Below are positions 28,314 to 38,052 of a DNA stretch of 64,000 nucleotides, piece by piece. Origin of the DNA: CAVOOW01 sp963697675 (GTDB lineage: Bacteria > Actinomycetota > Actinomycetes > JACCUZ01); the NCBI GenBank assembly GCA_963697675.1, contig CAVOOW010000008.1, positions 1 to 64,000 on the forward strand. The letters are read 5' to 3'. The notes beneath the pieces were generated by a model. It saw only the letters and a program-made list of their open reading frames with translations, had not been told where the DNA came from and made no database searches. Position 1 is the stretch's first letter. Every line of letters begins with the position of its first letter. Both the position numbers and the translations under genes were made by a program.

Positions 28314-31300
28314 GTGTCACAGTCCGGGGAACACACCGCTGCCCAGACGTTGGCCCAGTTCGGTGCCAACGAATGGCTGGTCGACGAGATGTACCAGCAG
28401 TACCTGAAGGACCCCGGATCGGTCGACAAGGCGTGGTGGGACTTCTTCGCTGACTACCACCCACAGCAGGACCGGGCCGGCGCGCCGACCGAGAAGCCCT
28501 CGACGAACGGCGGAACCGCACCGGCCACGACCCAGCCCGCGCAGCAGCCCGCAGCCACCCCCGACCAGAGCGCCCCCGGCGCGCGCGCGGACGGGGCGCC
28601 CGCCACGGTCGACGTACCCAAGAAGACCGAAGCACCCACCGCGGCCAAGCCGGCCACGACCGACACCGCTGAGGCACCCAAGCCGTCCTTCAACGACGCC
28701 GAGGCGGTGCCGCTCAAGGGCGCGGCCGCGCGCGTCGTCAGCAACATGGAGACCAGCCTCGGCGTCCCGACCGCCACCAGCGTGCGGTCGATCCCGGCCA
28801 AGCTGCTCATCGACAACCGCGTCGTGATCAACAACCACCTCAAGCGGGGTCGCGGCGGCAAGGTCTCGTTCACCCACCTGATCGGCTATGCCGTGATCCG
28901 GGCACTCGCCGACATGCCCGAGATGAACAACGGGTTCGGTGAGAAGGACGGCAAGCCGGTCGTGCTCAAGCCCGAGCACGTCAACTTCGGTCTGGCCATC
29001 GACATCTCCAAGCCCGACGGGACGCGCACGCTGCTGGTGCCCTCGATCAAGGGCGCCGAGGCGATGGACTTCGCGGCCTTCTGGTCGGCGTACGAGGACA
29101 TCGTGCGCCGCGCCCGCACCAACAAGCTGACCGCCGACGACTTCGCCGGCACCACGATCAGCCTCACCAACCCCGGCACGATCGGCACGATCCACTCCGT
29201 GCCCCGCCTGATGGCCGGTCAGGGCACGATCGTCGGCGTCGGCGCGATGGAATATCCAGCCGAGTACCAAGGTGCGGCTCCCGAGACGCTCGCGCGGCTC
29301 GCGGTCAGCAAGATCGTGACCCTGACGTCGACCTACGACCATCGGATCATCCAGGGCGCGCAGTCCGGCGACTTCCTGCGCCGCATCCATGCGCTGCTGC
29401 TCGGCGAGGACGACTTCTACGACGACGTGTTCCGCGCGCTGCGCCTGCCCTACGAGCCGATCCGCTGGGTGCGCGACATCTCCGCCTCGCACGAGGACGA
29501 CGTCGTCAAGCAGGCACGTGTCCAGGAGCTGATCCACGCCTACCGGGTGCGCGGCCACCTGATGGCCGACACCGACCCGCTGGAGTTCCGGCAGCGCTCG
29601 CACCCCGACCTCGACGTCGTCACCCATGGGCTGACGCTGTGGGACCTCGACCGGGAGTTCGCGACCGGGGGCTTCGGCGGCCGGCCGATGCTGGCGCTGC
29701 GCGACATCCTCGGCGTCCTGCGCGAGTCCTACTGCCGGCGCATCGGCATCGAGTACATGCACATCCAGGACCCCGAGGAGCGCCACTGGATCCAGGCGCG
29801 CGTCGAGGTCCCGCATGCGAAGCCGTCCCGCGAGGAACAGCTCCGCATCCTGAGCAGGCTCAACGCCGCGGAGGCGTTCGAGACGTTCCTGCAGACCAAG
29901 TTCGTCGGGCAGAAGCGGTTCTCGTTGGAGGGCGGCGAGTCGGTCATCCCGCTGCTCAACCAGGTGATGATGTCGGCGGCCGAGGCGGACCTCGACGAGG
30001 TCACCATCGGCATGCCGCACCGCGGCCGGCTCAACGTGCTCGCCAACCTGGCTGGCAAGAGCTACAGCCAGATCTTCCGCGAGTTCGAGGGCAACCAGGA
30101 CCCGCGTTCCGTGCAGGGCTCCGGTGACGTGAAATACCACCTCGGCACCGAGGGCACCTACACCAGCGAGGACGGCAAGGAGACCAAGGTCTATCTCGCC
30201 GCGAACCCGTCGCACCTCGAGGCGGTCAACCCCGTGCTGGAGGGCATCACCCGCGCCAAGCAGGACCGCATCAACAAGGGCGAGAAGGGCTTCACCGTGC
30301 TGCCCGTGCTCATGCACGGCGACGCTGCGTTCGCCGGGCAGGGAGTCGTCGCCGAGACCCTCAACCTCTCGCAGCTGCGCGGCTATCGCACCGGCGGCAC
30401 GATCCACGTCATCATCAACAACCAGGTCGGGTTCACGACCTCGCCGGCCGCGTCGCGCTCGTCGTTCTACTGCACCGACGTCGCACGGATGATCCAGGCG
30501 CCGATCTTCCACGTCAACGGCGACGACCCCGAGGCATGCGTACGAGTCGCCAAGCTGGCCTTCGAATATCGGCAGGCGTTCAAGAAGGACGTCGTCATCG
30601 ACATGGTCTGCTATCGCCGCCGCGGTCACAACGAGGGCGACGACCCGTCGATGACCCAGCCGCTGATGTACAGCCTGATCGAGACGAAGCGCTCGGTGCG
30701 CAAGCTCTACACCGAGTCCCTGATCGGCCGCGGCGACATCTCGGTCGAGGAGGCGGAGCAGGCGTTGCGCGACTACCAGGGCCAGCTCGAGCGCGTCTTC
30801 ACCGAGACCCGGGAGGCCGTCTCTGCGTCGACCGACCAGGGCACCGGTGTCGGTCTCGACCTGCCGTCGGAACAACACACGACGGTGGGCACCCCGCACG
30901 CGCGTACCGCTGTCGATCTTGAAGTGATCAAGCGCATCGCCGACGCCCACGTGACCCCGCCCAACGGATTCACCGTGCACAACAAGCTGATGCCGCTCCT
31001 GCAGCGGCGCGCGGCCATGGCCTCGGAGGGCGGCATCGACTGGGCGATGGGCGAGATCTTCGCGTTCGGCTCGCTGCTGCTCGAGGGGCGGCCCGTCCGG
31101 TTGACCGGGCAGGACAGCCGGCGTGGCACCTTCGTGTCGCGCCATGCCGTGCTCACCGACCGCAAGACCGGTGCCGAGTGGACGCCGTTGGCCCACCTCG
31201 ACGAGAAGCAGGCACGGTTCTATGCGTTCGACTCGTTGCTCTCGGAGTTCGCGGCGATGGGCTTCGAATACGGCTACTCGGTCGCCCGGCCGGACACCGT

Positions 31301-32069
31301 GGTGCTGTGGGAGGCGCAGTTCGGCGATTTCTTCAACGGGGCACAGACGATTGTCGACGAGTTCATCTCCTCGTCCGAGCAGAAGTGGGGACAGCGGTCA
31401 AGTGTCGTGCTGCTCCTGCCACACGGCTTCGAGGGGCAGGGGCCGGACCACTCGTCGGGTCGCATCGAGCGCTTCCTGCAGATGTGCGCCGAGGACAACA
31501 TGACCGTGGCGATGCCCTCGACGCCGGCGTCGTACTTCCACCTGCTGCGCTGGCACGCCTACCACGAGCCGCGTCGCCCGCTGATCGTGTTCACCCCGAA
31601 GTCGATGCTGCGTCTCAAGGCAGCGGCCTCGGCGGTGGAGGACTTCACGTCGGGGCGGTTCCGCCCGGTCATCCCGGAGACCGAGGGGGGCATCGACCCC
31701 GCCGGTGTCCGGCGGGTGCTGCTGTGCTCGGGGAAGATCTACTACGACCTGCTCGCCGAGCGGGCGAAGCGCGCGACCTCCGGCGGTGAGCAGGTCGCGA
31801 TCGTGCGCGTCGAGCAGCTCGCGCCCCTGGCGGCCAACGAGATCGCCGAGGCTGTGGCGGCTTACCCCGACGCCCAGATCCTGTGGGTCCAGGAGGAGCC
31901 GGCCAACCAGGGTCCGTGGCCGTTCATGGCACTCAACCTGCCCGCCCATCTCAGCGGTCGCCAGCTGGTCTGCGTGTCGCGGGCGGCGTCGGCGTCGCCG
32001 GCGACCGGTTCGCACAAGAAGCACGACCTCGAGCAGCGGGCACTGGTCGAGCGCGCGCTGACGCTCTGA
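28314..32069 (+). CDS. kgd: Multifunctional 2-oxoglutarate decarboxylase/dehydrogenase (E1o with E2o-like domain)
   Basis: A 1,251-residue actinobacterial Kgd/OdhA that runs the oxoglutarate step of the TCA cycle. An N-terminal peptide ([28 protein letters not shown]) is followed by a Pro/Ala linker, then the succinyltransferase-like domain with its active-site [19 protein letters not shown] (near residue 340). The thiamine-diphosphate E1 domain includes [37 protein letters not shown] and [20 protein letters not shown]. The C-terminus has the transketolase-like end. GTG start at 28314. Intact over 3.7 kb, in contrast to many neighbours. Confidence 0.95.
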   Translation: MSQSGEHTAAQTLAQFGANEWLVDEMYQQYLKDPGSVDKAWWDFFADYHPQQDRAGAPTEKPSTNGGTAPATTQPAQQPAATPDQSAPGARADGAPATVDVPKKTEAPTAAKPATTDTAEAPKPSFNDAEAVPLKGAAARVVSNMETSLGVPTATSVRSIPAKLLIDNRVVINNHLKRGRGGKVSFTHLIGYAVIRALADMPEMNNGFGEKDGKPVVLKPEHVNFGLAIDISKPDGTRTLLVPSIKGAEAMDFAAFWSAYEDIVRRARTNKLTADDFAGTTISLTNPGTIGTIHSVPRLMAGQGTIVGVGAMEYPAEYQGAAPETLARLAVSKIVTLTSTYDHRIIQGAQSGDFLRRIHALLLGEDDFYDDVFRALRLPYEPIRWVRDISASHEDDVVKQARVQELIHAYRVRGHLMADTDPLEFRQRSHPDLDVVTHGLTLWDLDREFATGGFGGRPMLALRDILGVLRESYCRRIGIEYMHIQDPEERHWIQARVEVPHAKPSREEQLRILSRLNAAEAFETFLQTKFVGQKRFSLEGGESVIPLLNQVMMSAAEADLDEVTIGMPHRGRLNVLANLAGKSYSQIFREFEGNQDPRSVQGSGDVKYHLGTEGTYTSEDGKETKVYLAANPSHLEAVNPVLEGITRAKQDRINKGEKGFTVLPVLMHGDAAFAGQGVVAETLNLSQLRGYRTGGTIHVIINNQVGFTTSPAASRSSFYCTDVARMIQAPIFHVNGDDPEACVRVAKLAFEYRQAFKKDVVIDMVCYRRRGHNEGDDPSMTQPLMYSLIETKRSVRKLYTESLIGRGDISVEEAEQALRDYQGQLERVFTETREAVSASTDQGTGVGLDLPSEQHTTVGTPHARTAVDLEVIKRIADAHVTPPNGFTVHNKLMPLLQRRAAMASEGGIDWAMGEIFAFGSLLLEGRPVRLTGQDSRRGTFVSRHAVLTDRKTGAEWTPLAHLDEKQARFYAFDSLLSEFAAMGFEYGYSVARPDTVVLWEAQFGDFFNGAQTIVDEFISSSEQKWGQRSSVVLLLPHGFEGQGPDHSSGRIERFLQMCAEDNMTVAMPSTPASYFHLLRWHAYHEPRRPLIVFTPKSMLRLKAAASAVEDFTSGRFRPVIPETEGGIDPAGVRRVLLCSGKIYYDLLAERAKRATSGGEQVAIVRVEQLAPLAANEIAEAVAAYPDAQILWVQEEPANQGPWPFMALNLPAHLSGRQLVCVSRAASASPATGSHKKHDLEQRALVERALTL

Positions 32070-32075
32070 GCTTCC

Positions 32076-32255
32076 GTGTACTTCACCGACCGGGGCATCG
32101 AGGAGCTCGAGGGACGGCGCGGCGAGGAGTCCGTGACGCTCGGCTGGCTGTCGGGTCGGCTGCGCGAGTTCGTCGACCTCAACCCCGACTTCGAGATCCC
32201 CGTCGAGCGACTGGCCACCTGGCTGGCCCGCCTCGACGACGACGAGGACGACTGA
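32076..32255 (+). CDS. DUF6104 family small protein
   Basis: A 59-residue acidic protein that starts at GTG 32076, six bases after the kgd stop. It opens MYFTDRGIEELEGRRGEE and ends in a run of aspartates. It matches a short conserved actinobacterial family found behind kgd-type genes. Function unknown. The tight spacing suggests co-transcription with kgd. Confidence 0.8.
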   Translation: MYFTDRGIEELEGRRGEESVTLGWLSGRLREFVDLNPDFEIPVERLATWLARLDDDEDD

Positions 32256-32272
32256 CCGATCTGACCTGGCAC

Positions 32273-32325
32273 TTGACATCTGCCAAACGCGATATATCGT
32301 GGATCTCCACAGACGCGATACATCG
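32273..32325 (+). promoter_or_regulatory. Promoter with two PadR-type operators upstream of DUF4097-padR
   Basis: TTGACA (32273-32278) and TATCGT (32295-32300) are 16 bases apart. The palindrome CGATATATCG (32290-32299) overlaps the -10 element, and a near-identical CGATACATCG (32316-32325) lies 26 bases further down. The same arrangement recurs at 35.95 kb. PadR regulators commonly bind such AT-rich palindromes and repress their own operon. Confidence 0.75.
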
Positions 32326-32343
32326 TGAATAGGAGAATGAACA

Positions 32344-33159
32344 GTGACGCAGTGGCGGATCGACACTCCCCAGTCCCTCGACCTCGAAGGGGTACGCCGG
32401 CTCAACGTGCGCATGGTCGCCGGCAGCATCGACGTGGTGGGCAGCAGTGAGGCGGCGGCGACCGGTGGGGCCCACATCGAGGTCAGCAAGCTCGAGGGAG
32501 CCCTCACGGTCACCCTCGAAGGAGACACGCTGACGATCGCCCACGAGAAGCTCACCTGGGGCGGCCTGCTGGACTGGGTCGGCAACGTCGGCAACAACAA
32601 GGCCAGCGCGGTCGTGTCGGTCTCGGTGCCGGACGCCTGCCCGGTCGAGCTCGGCGTGGTCTCTGCCGACGCGGTCGTGTCGGGCATCACCGAGGACACG
32701 AAGGTCAAGAGCGTCTCCGGCAACGTGACGCTGGACGGCGTCAACGCCGACATCAGTGCCCAGACGGTGAGCGGCGACCTCGAGACCCGGCACCTCGACG
32801 GCAAGCTGCGCTTCACGACGGTGTCCGGCGATCTCACCGTTGTCGACGGCTCCACCGCGCAGGTGAAGGCCGAGACGGTGTCCGGCGACATCACTCTCGA
32901 CCTCGACGTCCCGGCCGGTGCCCGGCTCGACCTGAACAGCGTGTCGGGCGACGTCACCCTGCGGCTGACCGACTCCGCGAGCCTGCAGATCGAGGTCAAG
33001 ACGATGAGCGGCAGCCTCGACAGCGCCTTCGACGGTGTCACCCGCAACGGCAAGCCAGGTCGCTCGACGCTGCGCGGCAGCGTCGGGTCCGGCGACGGGT
33101 TCCTCCAGGCCAAGACCGTCTCCGGCGACGTCACACTTCTACGCCGAGCTACATCATGA
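32344..33159 (+). CDS. DUF4097 beta-helical protein (adhesin-like repeat domain)
   Basis: A 271-residue protein of the DUF4097/DUF4098 family. Repeating beta-strand turns such as VKSVSGNVTLDGVNADISAQ, VSGDLETRHLDG and VSGDITLDLDVPAGARLDL form a right-handed beta-helix. There is no signal peptide or transmembrane segment, so it appears cytoplasmic. GTG start at 32344 follows AGGAG. The stop overlaps the padR start by four bases. Members often sit beside PadR or LiaI-like membrane-stress genes, suggesting envelope stress sensing; this is inferred. Confidence 0.85.
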   Translation: MTQWRIDTPQSLDLEGVRRLNVRMVAGSIDVVGSSEAAATGGAHIEVSKLEGALTVTLEGDTLTIAHEKLTWGGLLDWVGNVGNNKASAVVSVSVPDACPVELGVVSADAVVSGITEDTKVKSVSGNVTLDGVNADISAQTVSGDLETRHLDGKLRFTTVSGDLTVVDGSTAQVKAETVSGDITLDLDVPAGARLDLNSVSGDVTLRLTDSASLQIEVKTMSGSLDSAFDGVTRNGKPGRSTLRGSVGSGDGFLQAKTVSGDVTLLRRATS

Positions 33160-33758
33160 GCCCTGTCTTCGGGCACGGCCGGCTCCGCCTCTACCTGCTC
33201 AAGCTGCTCGACGAGAGCCCCCGGCACGGCTACGACGTGATCCGCGAGCTCGAGGACCGGTTCATGGGCCTCTACACGCCGAGCGCCGGCACCGTCTATC
33301 CCCGGTTGGCCCGTCTCGAGTCCGAGGGGCTGGTCACCCACGAGGTCAACGAGGGCCGCAAGATCTATCGCATCACGGATGCGGGGCGCGCCGAGCTGAC
33401 CGAGCGGGCCGGCGAGCTCGACGACCTCGAGGCAGAGATCGCCGGCTCGGTGCGCGACCTCGCCACCGAGATCCGCACCGAGGTCCGGGGCTCGGTCAAG
33501 GACCTCCGGGCCGAGCTCAGGTCGGCCGCGAAGGACATGCGCCGGGAGAACCGCGCCGAGACCCGCGCCGAGAAACGGTCGGGCAGGCCAGAGGCCGCGG
33601 AGCTGGAACGGATGGCCGAGTGGGTGCGCGGCGAGGTGCGGGCACTGGCCCGCCGTGAGCTCCCCACGGCAGAGCAGACGCGCGAGGTGCGCCAGGTGCT
33701 CGAGCACGCCCTTGCGGAGGTACGGCGCGTGCTCAGCGCGCCGCACGAGCGCGGCTGA
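33156..33758 (+). CDS. PadR-family transcriptional regulator
   Basis: A 200-residue regulator. The winged helix occupies residues about 5-85 (LRLYLLKLLDESPRHGYDVIRELEDRF, TPSAGTVYPRLARLESEGLVTHEV, GRKIYRITDAGRAEL). A long charged helical tail follows, with AEIRTEVRGSVKDLRAELR-like repeats, and is larger than the usual PadR C-terminal helix. Its start overlaps the DUF4097 gene (ATGA). The CGATATATCG/CGATACATCG sites upstream of the operon and of the small gene at 36033 are its likely targets. Confidence 0.9.
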   Translation: MSPVFGHGRLRLYLLKLLDESPRHGYDVIRELEDRFMGLYTPSAGTVYPRLARLESEGLVTHEVNEGRKIYRITDAGRAELTERAGELDDLEAEIAGSVRDLATEIRTEVRGSVKDLRAELRSAAKDMRRENRAETRAEKRSGRPEAAELERMAEWVRGEVRALARRELPTAEQTREVRQVLEHALAEVRRVLSAPHERG

Positions 33759-33770
33759 CCGTTCCGGTCG

Positions 33771-34826
33771 TCAGCCCGACCGGCGCGCCTCGCGGGCGGG
33801 CACAGCCTCAACCGGCGTGGGCTCGTAGAGCTCGAGCAGCCACTGCGGCACGCCGTCGCCGAAGGTGTCGTGTTCGGCGGACGTGCCCTCGAGCAGTGCC
33901 GAGCGATAGCTCAGCGCCCGGCTCACCCCGCCGACGCGCAGCGCGAGGCGGACGGCTTCCACCAGGTCAGCACGGTCGAACTCCCCTGTCCACGGTTCGA
34001 GGTATGCGTCGCGCAGCCGCAGCAGGGCGGCGTCGCCGGGCCGCAGGTCATGCAGGTTCTCGACTACTCGCAGCGCCACCAGCAGCACGACGAACGGGTG
34101 GGCCACCGAGGCGTCTCCCCAGTCGAACGCCCGGTAGTGGCCGCCTGTGTGCTCAGGAACGAACACGTTGTTGTCGTGCAGGTCGTCGTGGTTCAGCGAC
34201 GCCGGGACGCCGATCGCGGCGAGCTCGGCGCACAGCTGCGCATAGCGCTCGGCGTCGGCCTGCAGCAGGTGTCGTTGGTCCGGCGTGAGGCCACCGGGCC
34301 GGCCGATGCGCAGCGCGCTCGCGTCGTCGAGCAGGTCCGCCCTGACCTGCGGCAGCCGCTCCGGTCGCAGGTCCGGCACCCCGAGGGCGACCAGGTCACC
34401 GGCATGCGGCGCCAGCCGTCGTTGCAGCTCGGCGTGATCGGCCAGGATCGCCACCCAGCTGTCAAGCCGCGTCTCACCACCCTGCGCGGCCCGCAGCGTC
34501 GCGCCACCGTCGGGCAGCAACAACCAACCCCGACGGGGGTCGGTCGCCAGTGGTTCGACAACATGACCCGGTGCCCACCGGTCGAGTGCATCGATCAACG
34601 GGGCTTCGTGGGCGGTGCCGATCGCGTTGGCCTTGAACCAGAAAACGCCGTCGTCCGTCGTCACACGCAGCACCGTGGACCAGGGTCGCAGATGGGTCTG
34701 CTCGGGCTCGCCGACCACCACGTACCCATGTTCGTTCAACCGCTCCGCCGCCCACGCCACAGCCCCAGCACGCCAGCGGGGGTCGCGCCAGCGGTGGCTC
34801 GCGAAGTCGGTCACCCGATCCGGCAC
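33771..34826 (-). CDS. Aminoglycoside phosphotransferase-family protein
   Basis: A 351-residue protein kinase-like fold of the APH/ChoK group. The Brenner catalytic loop is visible as LNHDDLHDNNVFV (about residue 210) and the metal-binding aspartate as AFDWGDASVAHP (about 232). The N-lobe lysine lies in GVFWFKANA. Such genes phosphorylate small molecules; drug resistance should not be assumed. It converges on padR with a 12-base gap and shares direction with the dehydrogenase upstream. Intact frame. Confidence 0.85.
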   Translation of the reverse strand: MPDRVTDFASHRWRDPRWRAGAVAWAAERLNEHGYVVVGEPEQTHLRPWSTVLRVTTDDGVFWFKANAIGTAHEAPLIDALDRWAPGHVVEPLATDPRRGWLLLPDGGATLRAAQGGETRLDSWVAILADHAELQRRLAPHAGDLVALGVPDLRPERLPQVRADLLDDASALRIGRPGGLTPDQRHLLQADAERYAQLCAELAAIGVPASLNHDDLHDNNVFVPEHTGGHYRAFDWGDASVAHPFVVLLVALRVVENLHDLRPGDAALLRLRDAYLEPWTGEFDRADLVEAVRLALRVGGVSRALSYRSALLEGTSAEHDTFGDGVPQWLLELYEPTPVEAVPAREARRSG

Positions 34827-34830
34827 CTGA

Positions 34831-35805
34831 TCACGCAGCCGGCCGGGTCAGCACCACCTTGCCGAACACGTCACCCGAGGCGAGCTTGGCGAAAGCCTCG
34901 CGCGCCTGCTCGAGCGGCAGTGCGGTGTCGATCTGCGGGCGGATGCCGGTGGACTCGCAGAACCGCGCAACCCGCAGCAGCTCGTCCCGGGTGCCCATCG
35001 TCGAGCCCACGACGCGCAGCTGCAGGAAGAAGACGCGGCGCAGATCGGTCACGGCCTGGTGACCCCCGGTCGCACCGGACACCACGATCGTGCCGCCCTG
35101 TGCCAGGCACTTGACGCTGTGGTCCCAGGTCGGAGCCCCGACCGTCTCCATCACCGCGTCGACCCGCTCGGGCAGCCGCGCCCCGCTCTCGAAAGCGGCG
35201 TCGGCACCGAGCTCGACTGCCCGGGCCCGCTTGGCCTCGTCGCGCCCGGTGACCCACATGCGATAGCCGGCCGCGTGGCCGATGGCGACCAGTGCCGTCG
35301 ACACACCGCCCCCCGCGCCCTGCACGAGCACCGTGCCACCGGGCTGCACGCCCGACTTGGTGAACAGCATCCGGTAGGCCGTCAGCCAGGCGGTCGGCAG
35401 GCAGGCTGCCTCCTCCCAGGACAATCCCGGGGGCTTGGGCACGAGGTTGCGCCGGGGCACGACGACCACGTCGGCCAGCGTGCCGTCATGGCGCTCCGAG
35501 AGCAGTGAGCGTTTCGGGTCGAGCGTCTCGTCACCGCGAAAGTCGGGATCGCCGATGACCGAGTGCACGATCACCTCGTTGCCGTCCGGGTCGACGCCGG
35601 CGCCGTCGCAGCCGAGCACCATCGGGAGCGCCTCGGCCGACAGCCCGACGCCGCGCAGGCTCCACAGGTCGTGGTGGTTCAGGGCCGCAGCGCGCAGCCG
35701 CACCGCCACCCATCCGGCGGGCGGCTCCGGGGCGTCGCGCTCGCCGACCTCGAGCCCGGTCAGGGGGTCGTCGGGATCGAACCGGACCGCGCTGGCAGCA
35801 AGCAT
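34831..35805 (-). CDS. Zinc-binding dehydrogenase-family (MDR) oxidoreductase
   Basis: A 324-residue medium-chain dehydrogenase/reductase. The GroES-like domain carries ALNHHDLWSLRGVG and MVLGCDGAGV. The nucleotide-binding motif is VLVQGAGGGVSTALVAIGHAAG (AxGxGxG-like, about residue 165). The structural cysteine cluster of zinc alcohol dehydrogenases is absent, so it is quinone oxidoreductase-like. The end DVFGKVVLTRP is typical. It overlaps no gene but lies five bases from the APH-like gene. Substrate unknown. Confidence 0.85.
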   Translation of the reverse strand: MLAASAVRFDPDDPLTGLEVGERDAPEPPAGWVAVRLRAAALNHHDLWSLRGVGLSAEALPMVLGCDGAGVDPDGNEVIVHSVIGDPDFRGDETLDPKRSLLSERHDGTLADVVVVPRRNLVPKPPGLSWEEAACLPTAWLTAYRMLFTKSGVQPGGTVLVQGAGGGVSTALVAIGHAAGYRMWVTGRDEAKRARAVELGADAAFESGARLPERVDAVMETVGAPTWDHSVKCLAQGGTIVVSGATGGHQAVTDLRRVFFLQLRVVGSTMGTRDELLRVARFCESTGIRPQIDTALPLEQAREAFAKLASGDVFGKVVLTRPAA

Positions 35806-35948
35806 GCGCCGACCCTAACGAGCCCGGCTGACGCGCGACCTTCCGGCCCCGACACGCCGGGCGAGTCGCGGACAAAGGTCGCTCGCCCGGCTGATGCGCC
35901 CGGCTGACCGGTTCGCTCGCTGGTGGCAGAAACGCGAAAACGGAAACG

Positions 35949-36009
35949 CGATACATCTTGACTTTCGGCGAACGCGATATATCGTGGTTCTTGTAGACGC
36001 GATACATCG
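35949..36009 (+). promoter_or_regulatory. Second promoter with PadR-type operators, upstream of a 54-codon gene
   Basis: TTGACT (35958-35963) and TATCGT (35980-35985) are 16 bases apart, as in the padR promoter. CGATATATCG (35975-35984) covers the -10 element, CGATACATCG (36000-36009) lies 25 bases downstream, and a third site CGATACATC (35949-35957) abuts the -35 element. AGGAGG then precedes the small gene. Shared architecture with the 32.3 kb promoter is direct evidence of co-regulation. Confidence 0.75.
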
Positions 36010-36032
36010 CGACCGATCTTCAGGAGGACAAG

Positions 36033-36197
36033 ATGACCAGCACCAGCAGCCCGGAACCCCGCAACACCGGCTTCGCCACCATCCGTACCTGGGTGCGGGC
36101 GCCCTTCGGCACCCGCAGCGAGCGCAGCGCTCCCACCCGCCCCCGCGTCGGCCACGGCCACGAGCTGACGCGCTACCAGCCGCCACCGCTGGTCTGA
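36033..36197 (+). CDS. Small hypothetical protein, 54 residues, PadR-regulated
   Basis: ATG 36033 follows an AGGAGG site by four bases and the frame runs to TGA 36195-36197. The predicted peptide opens MTSTSSPEPRNTGFA and ends HELTRYQPPPLV. It is basic, rich in Arg, Pro and Thr, and has no membrane helix or cysteine. The strong ribosome site and a dedicated regulated promoter support expression. It shares no recognisable domain. It might partner with the DUF4097 protein through the common regulator; this is inference. Confidence 0.65.
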   Translation: MTSTSSPEPRNTGFATIRTWVRAPFGTRSERSAPTRPRVGHGHELTRYQPPPLV

Positions 36198-36214
36198 GCC
36201 CGCTGATCGGCTCG

Positions 36215-37426
36215 TCAGCGCCGGGCCACGCCCTCCCGGCGAGCAGCGGCCGCGACCGCCGCCGAGACGGCAGGTGCCACCCGCGGGTCGAAGGGGCTCG
36301 CCACGATGTTCGTCTCGCTCAGCTCGTCGGACACCACGGCAGCCAGGGCGTCGGCGGCGGCGAGCTTCATCCCCTCGGTGATCGACCGGGCCCGCACCGC
36401 AAGGGCTCCCCGGAACACCCCAGGGAAGGCGAGCACGTTGTTGATCTGGTTCGGGAAGTCGCTGCGGCCGGTCGCCACCACTCGCGCGTACCGCTTGGCG
36501 ACGTCAGGGTGGATCTCGGGCTCGGGGTTCGCCAAGGCGAACACGATGGAGTTCCGGGCCATTGCCGCAACGGCGTGCTCGTGCACGACCCCGCCGGACA
36601 CGCCGATGAAGACATCTGCACCGGTCAGTGAGTCGGCGAGCGAGCCGGTCAGGCCACCTTCGTTGGTGGCCCCCGCGAGCAGTCTCTTGACGTCGGTGAG
36701 GTCCTCTCGGCCGACGTGCACGACACCCTTGCTGTCGGAGACCGTGATGTCACCGATGCCGGCCTCGAGCAGGATCGTGGTCACGGCGACGCCGGCGGCG
36801 CCCGCCCCGGAGACGACCGCCCGCAGGTCACCCAACGACCGGCCGGTCAGCCGTGCTGCGTTGCGCAGCGCAGCGAGCACCACGATCGCGGTGCCGTGCT
36901 GGTCGTCGTGGAAGACCGGGATGTCGAGCAGTTCCTTGAGGCGGCTCTCGATCTCGAAGCAGCGCGGTGCGGAGATGTCCTCGAGGTTGATGCCGCCGAA
37001 GCCGGGCGCGATGCGCACGACCGTCTCGATGATCTCGTCGACGTCGCGCGTGTCGAGGCAGATCGGCACGGCGTCGATGCCGCCGAACGCCTTGAAGAGC
37101 ACCGCCTTGCCTTCCATGACGGGCAGCGAGGCGTGCGGGCCGATGTCACCGAGGCCCAGCACTGCGGTGCCGTCGGTGACGACGGCGACGACGTTGGACT
37201 TCCAGGTGAGCTCGTGCACCAGATCGGGCCGGGCGGCGATCGCCGAGCACACCCGCGCGACGCCTGGCGTGTACGCGAGTGACAGGTCGTCGCGGTTGCG
37301 CAGTGGCACCGTGGACCTGGTCTCGAGCTTGCCCCCCACGTGCAGATGGAACGCAGGGTCGTTGTCGTCGTAGGGCGCTGTTTCATCTGTGTGCTGCGCC
37401 ATCAACTCAGCCACCGTTTCTTGCAT
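36215..37426 (-). CDS. NAD(P)-dependent malic enzyme
   Basis: Oxidatively decarboxylates malate to pyruvate. The protein has 403 residues from ATG 37426. The malic domain contains [17 protein letters not shown] and catalytic Lys-containing [21 protein letters not shown]. The metal-binding aspartates are in [19 protein letters not shown]. The nucleotide motif is [17 protein letters not shown] (about residue 190) and [13 protein letters not shown] lies later. It is the short bacterial type without a phosphotransacetylase domain. It opposes the sodX/sodN pair. Confidence 0.92.
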   Translation of the reverse strand: MQETVAELMAQHTDETAPYDDNDPAFHLHVGGKLETRSTVPLRNRDDLSLAYTPGVARVCSAIAARPDLVHELTWKSNVVAVVTDGTAVLGLGDIGPHASLPVMEGKAVLFKAFGGIDAVPICLDTRDVDEIIETVVRIAPGFGGINLEDISAPRCFEIESRLKELLDIPVFHDDQHGTAIVVLAALRNAARLTGRSLGDLRAVVSGAGAAGVAVTTILLEAGIGDITVSDSKGVVHVGREDLTDVKRLLAGATNEGGLTGSLADSLTGADVFIGVSGGVVHEHAVAAMARNSIVFALANPEPEIHPDVAKRYARVVATGRSDFPNQINNVLAFPGVFRGALAVRARSITEGMKLAAADALAAVVSDELSETNIVASPFDPRVAPAVSAAVAAAARREGVARR

Positions 37427-37575
37427 GTCTTCGGATCTCCCCGCACAGTGTCGACGAGCCACTCGTGGTCTCGACGGCGGATGACACGCGTTCGAGCCTG
37501 GCTCAAGGATGCGGGGGTTACCCGAGGTCACCGAGTCTGGCACAACCGGCACGCCGGACGGCAGGGCCCCTCCCG

Positions 37576-37920
37576 TTAGGGCGGCGGGGAAGGCGCGCGT
37601 CGCCGTACCCGGCCGATGCGCCGTGGCGGCCAGTAGCGCAGCCACGCGATCGCCACGACGTCGTGCTCGGGGATGGCACCGACCAGCCACGAGTCCACGC
37701 CCTCGGCCGGGTTGTCGCGCTCGACCCACCAGCCGTCCTCCGCCGGGAACGCGAGCCGCTTGACCGACAGCGGCCGTCCCCCGGGCAGCCGTACGACCGC
37801 CACACAGCCGGCGCGCGGACGCCCGCCGGGCACGACCACCAACCGGTCGCCGTCACGCAGGGCCGGTTCCATCGATCGGCCGCGGACCACGACGTGGCTG
37901 ATGGCTGGACGGGGGAACAC
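37576..37920 (-). CDS. sodX: SodX, nickel-type superoxide dismutase maturation protease
   Basis: A small S26 signal-peptidase-like enzyme (114 residues from GTG 37920) that trims the Ni-SOD precursor to expose its N-terminal histidine. The nucleophile serine is in VVRGRSMEPALRDGD and the general base lysine in LSVKRLAFP, as in the family. No membrane anchor is seen, so it is cytoplasmic. It is divergent from sodN, 132 bases away, the usual pairing in actinobacteria. Confidence 0.88.
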   Translation of the reverse strand: MFPRPAISHVVVRGRSMEPALRDGDRLVVVPGGRPRAGCVAVVRLPGGRPLSVKRLAFPAEDGWWVERDNPAEGVDSWLVGAIPEHDVVAIAWLRYWPPRRIGRVRRRAPSPPP

Positions 37921-38052
37921 GCCGCCGATCTTGCCCGACAGGTCGCGGAACAGCGCAGGTATAAGCGTGGTTGGGCCGGGTAGACAGCCCTGAGCTGTCC
38001 GCGAGTAGTGTCCGACGACAGTCCCTGCCGCAACGTGAAAGGACCGACAAGC

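Noticed and set aside
28317..31196. 959-codon open frame on the minus strand
   Set aside because: It lies antisense to kgd, has biased shadow composition rich in Arg, Val and Asp, and has no domain. It is a GC-driven shadow frame.
31398..33746. 782-codon open frame on the minus strand
   Set aside because: Antisense to the ends of kgd, DUF6104, DUF4097 and padR, which match known families.
33771..34826. Aminoglycoside resistance gene
   Set aside because: Only the general kinase fold and Brenner motif are visible. Most genomic APH-like genes have other substrates.
34831..35805. Zinc-dependent alcohol dehydrogenase with structural zinc
   Set aside because: The four-cysteine structural zinc cluster and the catalytic Cys/His set are not present, so it is better placed with quinone oxidoreductase-type MDR proteins.
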